Below are positions 20,353-29,795 of a stretch of 35,097 nt of DNA, in pieces. Numbering within the stretch: position 1 is the stretch's first letter; every line of letters begins with the position of its first letter. Below the pieces are notes generated by a model. The model worked only from the letters and a program-made list of their open reading frames with translations, ran no database searches and was not told the DNA's origin. The stretch is from contig JAABVD010000009.1 in the NCBI GenBank assembly GCA_014529615.1, positions 1 to 35,097 of the forward strand, written 5' to 3'. The position numbers and the translations under genes are program-made. The stretch comes from Opitutia bacterium. Lineage in GTDB: Bacteria > Verrucomicrobiota > Verrucomicrobiia > Opitutales > UBA2995.

Positions 20353-21593
20353 AGTTGAGGGTTCTCTACATTTGCGCCACCTTTCCCAAACAAAGTGAAC
20401 AGTTCATCATGCGGGAGGTCGATGCCCTGTCCGAGCAGCCGGTCGACCTGGAGATCGTCACCTTGTGGGGAGGGGACTCCTTTTATAAGGGGTTGCCCGT
20501 AAGGCGGTTCTCAAAATTGAAGTTGTTCAGGTTGTGCTGGGTTTTGCCCCTGGCCTTTTTCCTGAAGCCCCGCGTAATGTCGGGGAACCTGAAATGGTTC
20601 CTGGCCCGGCGACCGCCTTCCCTTCTCAATTTTTTGGAAAACCTGCTCGGGTACGGGTTCGCTCTCGCCCAATGGTTCGAAGTGGAGAAAAACAAACCGG
20701 ATCTGATCCACGGGACCTGGGCCACTTCACCCGCCTCGGCCGCCTTACTTTTGAGCATATTGACGGGGATTCCCTTCTCCATGGGAGCGCACGCCTACGA
20801 TGTTTTTGAAAATGGGGGAGACTGGCACCTGGCTGAAAAACTCCGCCGGACCTCCCTGCTGCATACTACCAGCCAGAACACCTGCCAAGCCTTGTTGGGG
20901 AGAGGCTCTGATCCAAAAAAGACCCGTGTGATACTATCGGGGTTGATGGGGTTTCCTTCCCTCAATTCATTGCGGTCCCCCCGAAATCCGATTCGGGTGC
21001 TTTATGTGGGTCGTCTGGTGGAGAAAAAGGGTTTGTTTTACCAGATTGACGTGCTCCAATCCCTGAAAGGGTCCGGGGTATCCTTCCGGGCCCGCATAGT
21101 GGGCAGCGGGGAGTTGGATGGGAGATTGAAGGGTTACCGCGACCGGTCCGGCCTTCAGGATGAACTGGAGTTTTTGGGAGAACAGACCTTTGCCGCCGTG
21201 CAAGAGCAATTTGATTGGGCCGACCTGTTCCTTTACACGGGAACAGTTAGCGCGAGAGGGGACCGTGACGGGTTGCCCAATGTAATAGGGGAGGCCATGG
21301 CCCATGGGGCGGTAGTCTTGACCACCGCGGTGGGCGCTACCACCGAAGCCGTTGAACACGGGGTCACGGGCTTGGTATTGCCGCCCGACGACACCCAGGC
21401 CTGGGTCGACCAGATGCTCCGATTACAACGGGACGATGCCCTCATGGAAACCCTCCGAGGAAACGCCCGCGCCTGGGTGGAAGAGCATTTTGATGCACGA
21501 AGAAACTCCCGGGAACTTTACCTGGCGCTTCTGAAGGTAGCTGAAAAGAATGAGAGCCCCAATCCTGAAGCATGCCACTCTATTTCGATGTAA
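20349..21593 (+). CDS. glycosyltransferase family 4 protein
   Basis: ATGA overlap with the previous CDS; YVGRLVEKKGLFYQIDVL, DGLPNVIGEAMAHGAVVLTTAVGATTEAVEHGVTGLV. Confidence 0.9.
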   Translation: MKLRVLYICATFPKQSEQFIMREVDALSEQPVDLEIVTLWGGDSFYKGLPVRRFSKLKLFRLCWVLPLAFFLKPRVMSGNLKWFLARRPPSLLNFLENLLGYGFALAQWFEVEKNKPDLIHGTWATSPASAALLLSILTGIPFSMGAHAYDVFENGGDWHLAEKLRRTSLLHTTSQNTCQALLGRGSDPKKTRVILSGLMGFPSLNSLRSPRNPIRVLYVGRLVEKKGLFYQIDVLQSLKGSGVSFRARIVGSGELDGRLKGYRDRSGLQDELEFLGEQTFAAVQEQFDWADLFLYTGTVSARGDRDGLPNVIGEAMAHGAVVLTTAVGATTEAVEHGVTGLVLPPDDTQAWVDQMLRLQRDDALMETLRGNARAWVEEHFDARRNSRELYLALLKVAEKNESPNPEACHSISM

Positions 21594-22636
21594 CCCTTGC
21601 CGGGCGCCACAGGCATTTATCGGGTCTGCAACGGGTTTCCGACCAGTTGAGAAGGGCCCTTCGGAAAAAGATTGGGGATGAGTTGGTCCCGGTGCGGTGG
21701 AGGGCACGGGGGCGAGGGTTTTGCCGCGGGGACACCCGTGCCCCGGTCACACTCACCCGCGAGGATCACTTCATCAGCCCCGAAGTCTTTTCTCCGGGAG
21801 AAAGGCCGGGGTTTTTCCATGGGTTGGAGGAAAGCGGCTGTTGCAGCGCGATCATATATCACGATGCCATTCCCCTGAAGTGGCCGGAAATAACGTGGCC
21901 CGAAAGTGTGGCCAGGCATCCATCCTATATGAAGGCGCTGGCGCGCTTTCATCACATTTTCGCGGTTTCCCAGAGCAGCGCCGGGGAATTGGAGATTTAT
22001 TTGGATTGGCTGGATATAGCAGCCTCTCCACCCATTTCAGTTTTGCCCTTGGGGGCTGATTTTGCCGATCTCTCTGCCAGGAACTGGAGGCATTCCCCGG
22101 GCAACCCCCCCCTCATCCTTTCCGTCGGCATTCTCGAACCCCGCAAAAACCAGAGCCAGGTACTGGCCCTGGCCAAGCGCCTCTGGGATGGAGGATTGGA
22201 ATTTGAACTCCATTTCTGTGGCCGGGTAAATCCCCATTTTGGCAAACCGGTGGCTGCGGAAATAAAGCGGGCCCAAAGGCTGGGCTATTCCGTTTTCCAC
22301 CACTCCCGCCAAAGTGATGAATTGCTTTTGAATTGTTATGCCAAAGCCCATTTCAGCGTTCTCAATTCCAAAGCCGAGGGATTTGGCCTGCCTTTGCTGG
22401 AATCCCTCTGGCTGGGAGTTCCCTGCCTTTGTTCCGACCTGCCCTCCCATGCGGCCATGGCGCGGAGGGGTGGATGCCGGATCGTATCAAGCGAGGAAGA
22501 GATGGAAGAATCCTGGATGACCTGGCTTTGCCAGGAAACCGAATTGGAAGCCGCAACCCGGGAAGCCAGGGAGAGGACGGTGCCCCTCTGGGCAGACACC
22601 GCGGAATCCGTTCTCAGGTGGATGCGAGAAAAATGA
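21572..22636 (+). CDS. glycosyltransferase family 1/4 protein
   Basis: SVGILEPRKNQSQVLALAKRL, EGFGLPLLESLWLGVPCLCSDLPSHAAM; overlaps the previous CDS. Confidence 0.88.
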   Translation: MPLYFDVTLAGRHRHLSGLQRVSDQLRRALRKKIGDELVPVRWRARGRGFCRGDTRAPVTLTREDHFISPEVFSPGERPGFFHGLEESGCCSAIIYHDAIPLKWPEITWPESVARHPSYMKALARFHHIFAVSQSSAGELEIYLDWLDIAASPPISVLPLGADFADLSARNWRHSPGNPPLILSVGILEPRKNQSQVLALAKRLWDGGLEFELHFCGRVNPHFGKPVAAEIKRAQRLGYSVFHHSRQSDELLLNCYAKAHFSVLNSKAEGFGLPLLESLWLGVPCLCSDLPSHAAMARRGGCRIVSSEEEMEESWMTWLCQETELEAATREARERTVPLWADTAESVLRWMREK

Positions 22637-23850
22637 GTGCTTTGCCTTGCCTGGTTTTTTCCAATTCCTTTCCCCCGGATCATGCGGGAGGGTACGAGCT
22701 TGGCGCCGGAAACCTGGTGGACGCCTTGCGGCGATTCTGCGGGTGGAAAATTCGGGTGTTTTCCTCCGTGCGCAAGCAAACACCGCCGGGTATTTTGAGT
22801 CCGCCGCTCACCGGTTTTTTCCCTGGCCGGCTGGGGCCGGCCTATCGGCGGCGCCTCGTCAAAAGGGAACTGGTTGCCCGACACGAAGGGATTTGCGCGG
22901 CCATCGACCGGGAAGCGGAACGGGCGGAGGTAATCCTCGTATTCAACCCGAGGCGGTTGATATACCCCCAATGGGTCCGCCTGCTCGATTCCCCCACCCC
23001 GGTGGTATTTTTTGTCTCGGATTTCTGGCCTCAGGATCCCCTTGGGGCTGACCTGTTTTATGCGGGTTTGGCCAAGAGAAGGCATTCCCTGCGCCCCCGG
23101 GACCCGGCATTGGACGTGATTTATAATCCTTTCCTGCAAGAGGAAGCCATCTTTTCCCGAGCCAAAGGTGTGATTTTCTGCAGCCGGTTTCTTCAACAAA
23201 CGCACCGCGAGACCTTCGACGGATTGGAACATCAGACGGTGATTCATTGGGGGACAAATCCGGAGCGTTTCCCGAAATCGGCCAAAGATGGTGAACACTT
23301 GAAAGTGTTTGGTTTTTGTGGCCGCGCCGTTCCGGAAAAGGGCCTGGATAGGGCTTTGCAGGCATTTTCCGAGCTGTTGCGGCGTGATGCGCGCTTGAAA
23401 CTGTTGGTTGCATCGGATCTGACCACTTCCCACGGCCGCCTCCTTCGGCGCCAAATTTCCCGAAACCGCAGGCTTGAACACTCGGTTGAACTTTTGGGAC
23501 AGGTGCCCCATGAGGAGATGCACGAGAAATTCTTTCGTCGCATAGGTTGGCTCATGTTTCCCAGTGTCTGGGAGGAGCCTTTCGCCTCGACCGTGGTGGA
23601 AGCCATGGCTTCGGGGGTGGTGGTCATCGGCTCCTTCACCGGCGGAACCCCCGAGATTTTGCATGAGGCTTGCGGTTATCCCTATGATCCAAGCGACTCC
23701 GCCGCTCTGTTGGAGGCTTGCCGAAAAGCATTAAACAGAGCCGACCACCATGGGATTTTGGCGGACCGGGCCCATCAACGGATTTTGGGGCAGTTTAATT
23801 TGCCGGTCATGGCCGAAAAATTGGACAAATTTGTCCGCGGCCTCCTTTAA
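22633..23850 (+). CDS. glycosyltransferase family 4 protein
   Basis: Start at ATG 22633 (ATGA overlap): MSALPCLVFSNSFPPDHAGGYELGAGNLV...FGFCGRAVPEKGLDRALQAF...VVEAMASGVVVIGSFTGGTPEIL. Stop TAA lies in the TTAA end of repeat copy B. Confidence 0.88.
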   Translation: MSALPCLVFSNSFPPDHAGGYELGAGNLVDALRRFCGWKIRVFSSVRKQTPPGILSPPLTGFFPGRLGPAYRRRLVKRELVARHEGICAAIDREAERAEVILVFNPRRLIYPQWVRLLDSPTPVVFFVSDFWPQDPLGADLFYAGLAKRRHSLRPRDPALDVIYNPFLQEEAIFSRAKGVIFCSRFLQQTHRETFDGLEHQTVIHWGTNPERFPKSAKDGEHLKVFGFCGRAVPEKGLDRALQAFSELLRRDARLKLLVASDLTTSHGRLLRRQISRNRRLEHSVELLGQVPHEEMHEKFFRRIGWLMFPSVWEEPFASTVVEAMASGVVVIGSFTGGTPEILHEACGYPYDPSDSAALLEACRKALNRADHHGILADRAHQRILGQFNLPVMAEKLDKFVRGLL

Positions 23851-23988
23851 CCCGCATGTCTCACAAATTTTCTACTGCGCTCCGGAATACCGGCGCTGAC
23901 GCGGACTTCGTTGGATTTGCGGCTTTGCACCGCGCCAGCACTCGGTCTCCATTCGCTCGCTACGAATTTTGTGAGACATGCGGGTTAA
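23847..23988 (+). mobile_element. palindromic ORF-bearing element, copy B (TTAA direct repeats; 138-bp insertion, internally deleted)
   Basis: TTAA|CCCGCATGTCTCACAAATTTTCTACTGCGCTCCGGAAT...ACGAATTTTGTGAGACATGCGGG|TTAA; inverted relative to A and C. Confidence 0.92.
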
Positions 23989-24008
23989 GGGAAAATCGAA
24001 CCTCCCGA

Positions 24009-24818
24009 TCAGGGCTGTGTTTCGATGGTTTCGATGACCTCAATCTCTCCGATCTTCACTTCCCCGGTGTCGACGCCGGCGCGCTCCTTCTCCAGCCCAT
24101 CCAAATCTTTCCCAAAGTAACCCCCTGCCGCATTTACGAGATCCTCATGGGCAATTTCGAAATTTGTTCCCGGGGACCGGGTGCTGAATCTCGTGGTCCA
24201 AAGCAACCTGACCTCCCCGGTACCTTGCAGTAGCTGGTAGTCAAAGGCATTCACCACGATAAAATACCGGGAATCGCTGAGCGATTCTCTCAGTTCTGCC
24301 TCCTCCCAAGGGGCCGGGCGCCGCTTTCCGTAGAGCACTTTGTCAAAACCGGTGAGGGCCGCGTTGAGCCTCCGGGTATTGAAGTTCCAGCTATTCATGG
24401 TATTGACCAGGTCGACATCCAAATTCCCCTCCGCGTCCTGCAAACCACCCGGGAAAAAAGACTCCAAGTCATCTTCCCAGTCCGTAGCGCCCCAGTGAAT
24501 AACCAGCAGGAAGTCGCCCTTCTGCTGTTCGATGTGCGGAAACATGTTCCGTCTTTTCAGTTGGTTGCCGATAGTGAGGATGATGTCTTCAAATTCCACG
24601 TTTGTCAGGCTGTCATCGCGGACATTTCCCCCGAAGAAGACCCCCTCGGCCACTTGGAAGAACCAGATCTTATCGGGGTCCTGACTCATTTGGGTGAACT
24701 CGGGCGAGGCGGTGGCGCTGATAACAATGCGCGATTTGGCCATCAGGACCGGACCGGAAAATCCGAAAAACAAGAGTATCCCCAGAAGAATTCGGGGTAC
24801 TACTGGCTTCATCGGCAT
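24009..24818 (-). CDS. hypothetical exported protein
   Basis: 269 aa with signal peptide-like N-terminus (MKPVVPRILLGILLFFGFSGPVLMA); no recognised domain. Confidence 0.75.
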   Translation of the reverse strand: MPMKPVVPRILLGILLFFGFSGPVLMAKSRIVISATASPEFTQMSQDPDKIWFFQVAEGVFFGGNVRDDSLTNVEFEDIILTIGNQLKRRNMFPHIEQQKGDFLLVIHWGATDWEDDLESFFPGGLQDAEGNLDVDLVNTMNSWNFNTRRLNAALTGFDKVLYGKRRPAPWEEAELRESLSDSRYFIVVNAFDYQLLQGTGEVRLLWTTRFSTRSPGTNFEIAHEDLVNAAGGYFGKDLDGLEKERAGVDTGEVKIGEIEVIETIETQP

Positions 24819-24834
24819 GAAGGGTTGGGCTCGT

Positions 24835-27800
24835 TCAACCCCTTACCCTGCTCGGAACCCTCTTCACTTCATCCGTGAGAAGTGCGGCCCCCTTTTCCCA
24901 TACCTCGTCGCGGGTTATTTCTCCGCTCCGGATCTTGGCCAGAATTTGTTTCTGGGTGCCGTAGTCGATATTCTTCTGCCCGGCGCGCGATTGCATCATG
25001 CGCCAAGCCTTGCGGCGTTCCACCACGAAGAGCACCATCTGCCGGGAAAGGCTCATGTAGACCAGATTTTTTCTGGCGTCTTCCACCAGGATGTAGACCC
25101 CGAAGTCCGGCACGTAGGCGCGGGCGTCGCTCCTCAGATAGCGTTTATTGACCACATCCTTTTGCTCCACGCACCAGATCAGGTTATCCAGGAAGATGAG
25201 GTCCTTGCTCTGTTCTTCCGTTATGCGTTTGAGGTGGCGCCGGAAGCGGCCCTCGGTGGCGGCCCAATGGGCCGTGGTGAAATTGTATCGCTGCTTGTTG
25301 GACTTGTACCGGGCTATCATCCAATCCCGGTTGGGATTTCGGTTGCCTTTGATACTGAAGGATTCCTCGTAGGTTTCTCCCAGATCGGGATTGAAGACAA
25401 ACTCGGGAAGGCCGCGGCTATCCCGAATCCATACGGCCTGGCGGGTAGCCATGTCGTCACCCACTCCATGTTCCGGCTGACAGGTGGTGAAGCAGAGATG
25501 AAAAGAAGTTCCCCTGTATTCCAGGCCTTCCAGGATGGAACTGTACAATTTGGGAACGTCCGCCATGGAAACCTGTGAAACGTAGGGTGAACCGTGGCCA
25601 CTGACAAAGGATTCCGCCACGTTCTTCATTTCGACCAGTTTTCCCTGGGAGGCTGCCCCCAGTTGGTTCATGTCGAACCCGCCCGTCATGGGGGAGGAGT
25701 CGGAATTTTGACCACCCGTGTTGGAATAGACCTGGGTGTCCAGCATGAGCATTTTCACATTGGGGCGGTTTTGCAGGATGACCTTGGATACGTTCTGGTA
25801 GCCTATGTCCCCCATGGCCCCGTCGCCTCCCACACACCAGACTTTGGGCATTTCCCTGATTTCCCGATCGGTCATCAGAGTGTCGCTGAAGTGAGTGTAG
25901 TCAAAGTGGTCCACCTCGGTGAGCCGGTCGTCCTCCAACAAATGATCGGTGAGACGTTCGGGAATAACCGAGGTTCGAGCGTTATCCAGAATAAAGCTTT
26001 CCCCCATGAGCCAGGAAATGGTGGCTCCGTCCTGGAACAGAGAATTCATCCAGGGGTAGGGATGTGGATTATTGGGAGGGGTGGAACCGTAGACGGTATT
26101 GCAACCGGTGTGCGCCCCCATTGCCATGACGGACATGCCGTTGTCCAGACCTCCGTCAAGAGTCTGGATGTGCTTGTGGTTGAAGGCGTCCTGGCGCATT
26201 ACCGCCACTATGGCGTCGACCGTCTCCTTATCCGAAATTTCCCCATGCCGGGCGAGCCGCGCATCGGTATCTTCATCGCTGTCACCACCCAGCCCCATCA
26301 AAACATGGGCCGTGGTCCGCTTGAAAAATTGATAGGCTTCTTCGTCTTCAGCCTTCAGGGCGGCAAGCCGCTCTTCCCCTTCCTTTTCAAGTCGGCACGC
26401 CTTGTTCATCAGGCGGTCCGATTTGGAGTGGTAGAGGGGTCGCATGTAAGCTTCCGTGACGGAGGCCAAGGCGTGGAGCACCGATTTTTCTCCACAACCG
26501 GCGCAGGCGCCATCTCCGGATGCCAGGGCCTTGTAGGCGCCGGTCATCATCATCAAATTCCGCAGGGTGGCGGGACGGGACTCCTTGGGGGCGTCCACGT
26601 TGTAAAAACCCAGGTATTTTTCGTTGGTTTCGGGCAGGATATCGAGGAAAGCCGAGGCCGTCAGGACACGGGCATTGTTGACTTCGGTGTCCGGTTGCAT
26701 GCGCAAGGCATCGTGATCTCCACATTCGGTGACGCATTCACCGCAACCCTTGCAGAGGTCGGATACAAAAATGGAAAAGATCCCCCCTTCACCGGGAGAC
26801 TTGCGTTCCCTGGTGCCGAAGATGGCGTTGACTTTGTTGTAGGCCAGGGGGAGTTGCTCTACTATGGCCTGGAATTCCCCCTTCGATGGCTCGGAAATGT
26901 CGGCAATTCGGTTCACCTCCCGGGTCAGGATGGAAGGCAGGGGTGTCTTCTCCTTGGCTTTGATGGAGTTCCGCATGATTTCCCGGGCCGCCGCGTCAAT
27001 GCCTGGAATGGCTTCGATCATTTTGGCGCGGTCTTCCTCGTTGGAAACATAATTGTTGAATGCGGTTTCCAGGATGGTTCCCAGTTCCTGGGTGGTGGTC
27101 GGAAGTGCGGTATCGGGGCAGGCCGTTATACAGGCCATGCATTGGGTGCAATTCTCGGCTATGAAGACCGGTGTTTCCCGGCGCGCTCCGTACTTGGATG
27201 CGGTAGCGCCCGTTGCGGCCGCCATCACCCCGACTGAGGCCAAGGGGGAGGCCGGTTGGTTATAGCCCAGGCCCGAACGGTATTCCGCGTCGAAGGTTTC
27301 CGTTTTGTACATCGGAATACGCTCCTCCTGTCGGGCCGGTTTCGGGGTGGAGCATCCGAGCGGACCACAATCCCCGGAGGAATCGACGTTGGGGATGAGG
27401 ACCTCCCCGCGCATCTGGGAACGGTCGGGAGCCCCCAAATCGCCGTAGGTCACCTCCATCAGGCGCTCCCCTCCCTGGGTCATCACCTGCATGTTGGATT
27501 CTACCACGGCTTGCCCGAAACGACCGAACTTCTTCACATATTGGGCCCGCACGATTTGGCGGTAATGTTCTTCCGTAATGTCAAAATCGGCCAGCAGAGA
27601 GGAAAGTTTAAAGAAGGCTCCGAGGAAGGAATTGCCCTGCATGCGGAGCTGCAGTTCCGGCCGGGATGTAGCTCGTTTGGCAATATCGAAGCCGGGCAAT
27701 ATGAAGACGCGGATCTTTTTTTCGATTATGGTCTGGCGGGCCCGTGGAGGGATACGCTCCCAGGCGGTGGCCGGATCTTCATCCGATTCCCAGACGAATA

Positions 27801-29523
27801 TCCCGCCCTCCACCATTCCTTCCAGAGGATCGATGTGGGTAAAAGCTTTGGGGTCGCAGCAAAGGACGACATTGACATGGCGCAGGTCGCAGTTGACCCG
27901 GGCTCGGTCGGGGCTGGCCACGAGGAAAAATTCCGTCGGCGCGCCCTTCTTTTCCGAACCGTATTTGGGATTGGCCGAAATGTGGATGGTTTCCTCCGGG
28001 AGACCGTCTTCGTTTACGGTACCTTTCTTCTTCGACACCACATCGCCGATTTCACTGATAATTTCCGACAGGTTTTTGCCGGTGGTTATCATGCCCCAAC
28101 CCCCGATGGAGTGGAGGCGCACCGCAATGGATCCTTCCGGCAGCAGGGAGGGGGTTTCTTTGGAAACGACCCGGTAGGGATGGTCGATGCCCAAGGTGAA
28201 AAACGACTCGCCGTCGTCCCTGTGTTTTCCATCCTGGCGGGTGATTCTGCCAGTGGCATATTGCCAAGCCCCTAAAATGTCCTCCGGGCGGAAATCCCGC
28301 GAACCCAATCCATATATTCCGGAGAAAACGCGCGGCATTTTCTCCAAAATGATGTCTCCGAGGTGTTGATGGGCAAATTCGTCCTGGTTTTCCAGCGCTT
28401 TGGCCAGGGCTGTGCGGACGTCCCGGGCCAATGGGTTATCCCCGGCCATGGGCTCGTCGGTTCTCTCCAGGATTATGACGTTCTTTTTCCCGGCCAGGGC
28501 CTTGACCACGGCCGCCTCGGGGAAGGGCCGAATGACGTTGACGTGGATGACGCCCATTTCTTCCCCGTATTCCTCCTTCACGTAGTCGATGGCCGCCTCG
28601 ATATTCTCGGCGGAAGAGCCCAATGTGACGAATACGGTGTCCGCTTCGGCGGTGTTGTATTCGCTGACAAATCCGTAATAGCGTCCGGTCAAACGGGCGA
28701 ATTCGTCGTAAGCCTCCTGCAGGAAATCGAGGATGGGTTCAACGAAGTTGTTGCGGCGGGCCGCCACCCCGTTCATGTAGTGTTCCTGGTTTTGCACCGG
28801 CCCGATGAGGGCGGGATTCTGAAGGTCGATTACCTTGGGCACACGGCGACGCGTAGGACCGAAAAGTATCTTCTGCGACTCGGTCGGGCACTCGATAATA
28901 TCGTCGGGGGCTCCGAGGAACTCCCTCAGCAGTTCCGATTCGTGCTTGAAGAAAGATCTTTCCAGGTGGGTGGTGAGGAATCCGTCCTGGATATTGATCC
29001 CGGGTGTGAGTGAGTTCTCCGTGACCTTTCTTAAAATGAGAGCCTGGTCTGCCGCCTGCTGGGCATCCTTGGCGAACAACATGGTCCACCCCGTATCGAG
29101 GGCGGCATAGATGTCGTCGTGACCGCAGTGAACATTGAGGGCGTGTTTGGTCAAGGCCCGGGCTCCCACTTCCAGTATCATGGTGGAAAGTTTTCCCGGG
29201 GCGTGGTAAAATTGCTCGATGCCGTAAACAATGCCTTGGCCGGAAGTGAAATTGACCGTTCTTTTGCCGGTTATGGAGTAGGCAATCGCTCCCCCCTGGG
29301 CGGCGTGTTCCCCTTCGCATTCGATGGCAATCTTGGGCCGGCCGAAAACGTTCAGCATCCCCTCGGCGTAGGATTGCTGGTACATTTCTCCCTGTTCGGT
29401 GCTAGGGGTGATGGGATAGAAAATTCCCCCATCGGTAATACGGGCTTCCGTGAAGTAACTCACCAACTGGTTTCCGTTGGTGGTAACTCTGATTCCGGGA
29501 TATTTCGGTTTCGAAGCGATCAT
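24835..29523 (-). CDS. nifJ: pyruvate:ferredoxin/flavodoxin oxidoreductase-family protein (large, 1562 aa)
   Basis: ITDGGIFYPITPSTEQGEMYQQSYAEG; CTQCMACITACP and CKGCGECVTECG clusters; GDGACAGCGEK; VGGDGAMGDIGYQNVSKVI...DTQVYSNTGGQNS (TPP domain). Confidence 0.9.
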   Translation of the reverse strand: MIASKPKYPGIRVTTNGNQLVSYFTEARITDGGIFYPITPSTEQGEMYQQSYAEGMLNVFGRPKIAIECEGEHAAQGGAIAYSITGKRTVNFTSGQGIVYGIEQFYHAPGKLSTMILEVGARALTKHALNVHCGHDDIYAALDTGWTMLFAKDAQQAADQALILRKVTENSLTPGINIQDGFLTTHLERSFFKHESELLREFLGAPDDIIECPTESQKILFGPTRRRVPKVIDLQNPALIGPVQNQEHYMNGVAARRNNFVEPILDFLQEAYDEFARLTGRYYGFVSEYNTAEADTVFVTLGSSAENIEAAIDYVKEEYGEEMGVIHVNVIRPFPEAAVVKALAGKKNVIILERTDEPMAGDNPLARDVRTALAKALENQDEFAHQHLGDIILEKMPRVFSGIYGLGSRDFRPEDILGAWQYATGRITRQDGKHRDDGESFFTLGIDHPYRVVSKETPSLLPEGSIAVRLHSIGGWGMITTGKNLSEIISEIGDVVSKKKGTVNEDGLPEETIHISANPKYGSEKKGAPTEFFLVASPDRARVNCDLRHVNVVLCCDPKAFTHIDPLEGMVEGGIFVWESDEDPATAWERIPPRARQTIIEKKIRVFILPGFDIAKRATSRPELQLRMQGNSFLGAFFKLSSLLADFDITEEHYRQIVRAQYVKKFGRFGQAVVESNMQVMTQGGERLMEVTYGDLGAPDRSQMRGEVLIPNVDSSGDCGPLGCSTPKPARQEERIPMYKTETFDAEYRSGLGYNQPASPLASVGVMAAATGATASKYGARRETPVFIAENCTQCMACITACPDTALPTTTQELGTILETAFNNYVSNEEDRAKMIEAIPGIDAAAREIMRNSIKAKEKTPLPSILTREVNRIADISEPSKGEFQAIVEQLPLAYNKVNAIFGTRERKSPGEGGIFSIFVSDLCKGCGECVTECGDHDALRMQPDTEVNNARVLTASAFLDILPETNEKYLGFYNVDAPKESRPATLRNLMMMTGAYKALASGDGACAGCGEKSVLHALASVTEAYMRPLYHSKSDRLMNKACRLEKEGEERLAALKAEDEEAYQFFKRTTAHVLMGLGGDSDEDTDARLARHGEISDKETVDAIVAVMRQDAFNHKHIQTLDGGLDNGMSVMAMGAHTGCNTVYGSTPPNNPHPYPWMNSLFQDGATISWLMGESFILDNARTSVIPERLTDHLLEDDRLTEVDHFDYTHFSDTLMTDREIREMPKVWCVGGDGAMGDIGYQNVSKVILQNRPNVKMLMLDTQVYSNTGGQNSDSSPMTGGFDMNQLGAASQGKLVEMKNVAESFVSGHGSPYVSQVSMADVPKLYSSILEGLEYRGTSFHLCFTTCQPEHGVGDDMATRQAVWIRDSRGLPEFVFNPDLGETYEESFSIKGNRNPNRDWMIARYKSNKQRYNFTTAHWAATEGRFRRHLKRITEEQSKDLIFLDNLIWCVEQKDVVNKRYLRSDARAYVPDFGVYILVEDARKNLVYMSLSRQMVLFVVERRKAWRMMQSRAGQKNIDYGTQKQILAKIRSGEITRDEVWEKGAALLTDEVKRVPSRVRG

Positions 29524-29795
29524 TATCTAATGTTCAGGGCGCCTTTTATTGTGCGGGGTTTGCCTTTAAGGTGCGGCTCTGGGAAGGGCTGGGAGACTAA
29601 GATAAGTAAACTAAGTAAACAAAGTTCCTCAATATTGCGGCAAAGTCCAGCAAAATTGCCATTTCTCGCCGCCTGTAAGGTTAAATTCAGGTTAAAAAAA
29701 GCATTTTATGTTTCAATTGTGTCTCTCGTGTCCAATGGAAATGAAGCCTGACATTTGATGTGTGCCGGGCTGTCGGGGTCAAGCCAGGAATGGCC

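Noticed and set aside
22336-23664. 442 aa minus-strand ORF opposite the glycosyltransferases
   Set aside because: Shadow ORF of two well-supported glycosyltransferase genes.
23847-23988. Copy B as an ordinary Rho-independent terminator between convergent genes
   Set aside because: Arms are separated by about 100 bp, there is no U-tract, and the sequence is a dispersed family with target duplications; termination may be a side effect only.
23856-24233. 125 aa ORF (MSHKFSTALRNTG...) as a stand-alone gene
   Set aside because: Starts inside repeat copy B and continues antisense into the next gene; better explained as the element's open frame than as an independent gene.
25594-27237. 547 aa plus-strand ORF opposite nifJ
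   Set aside because: Antisense shadow ORF of a conserved gene; no domain recognised.
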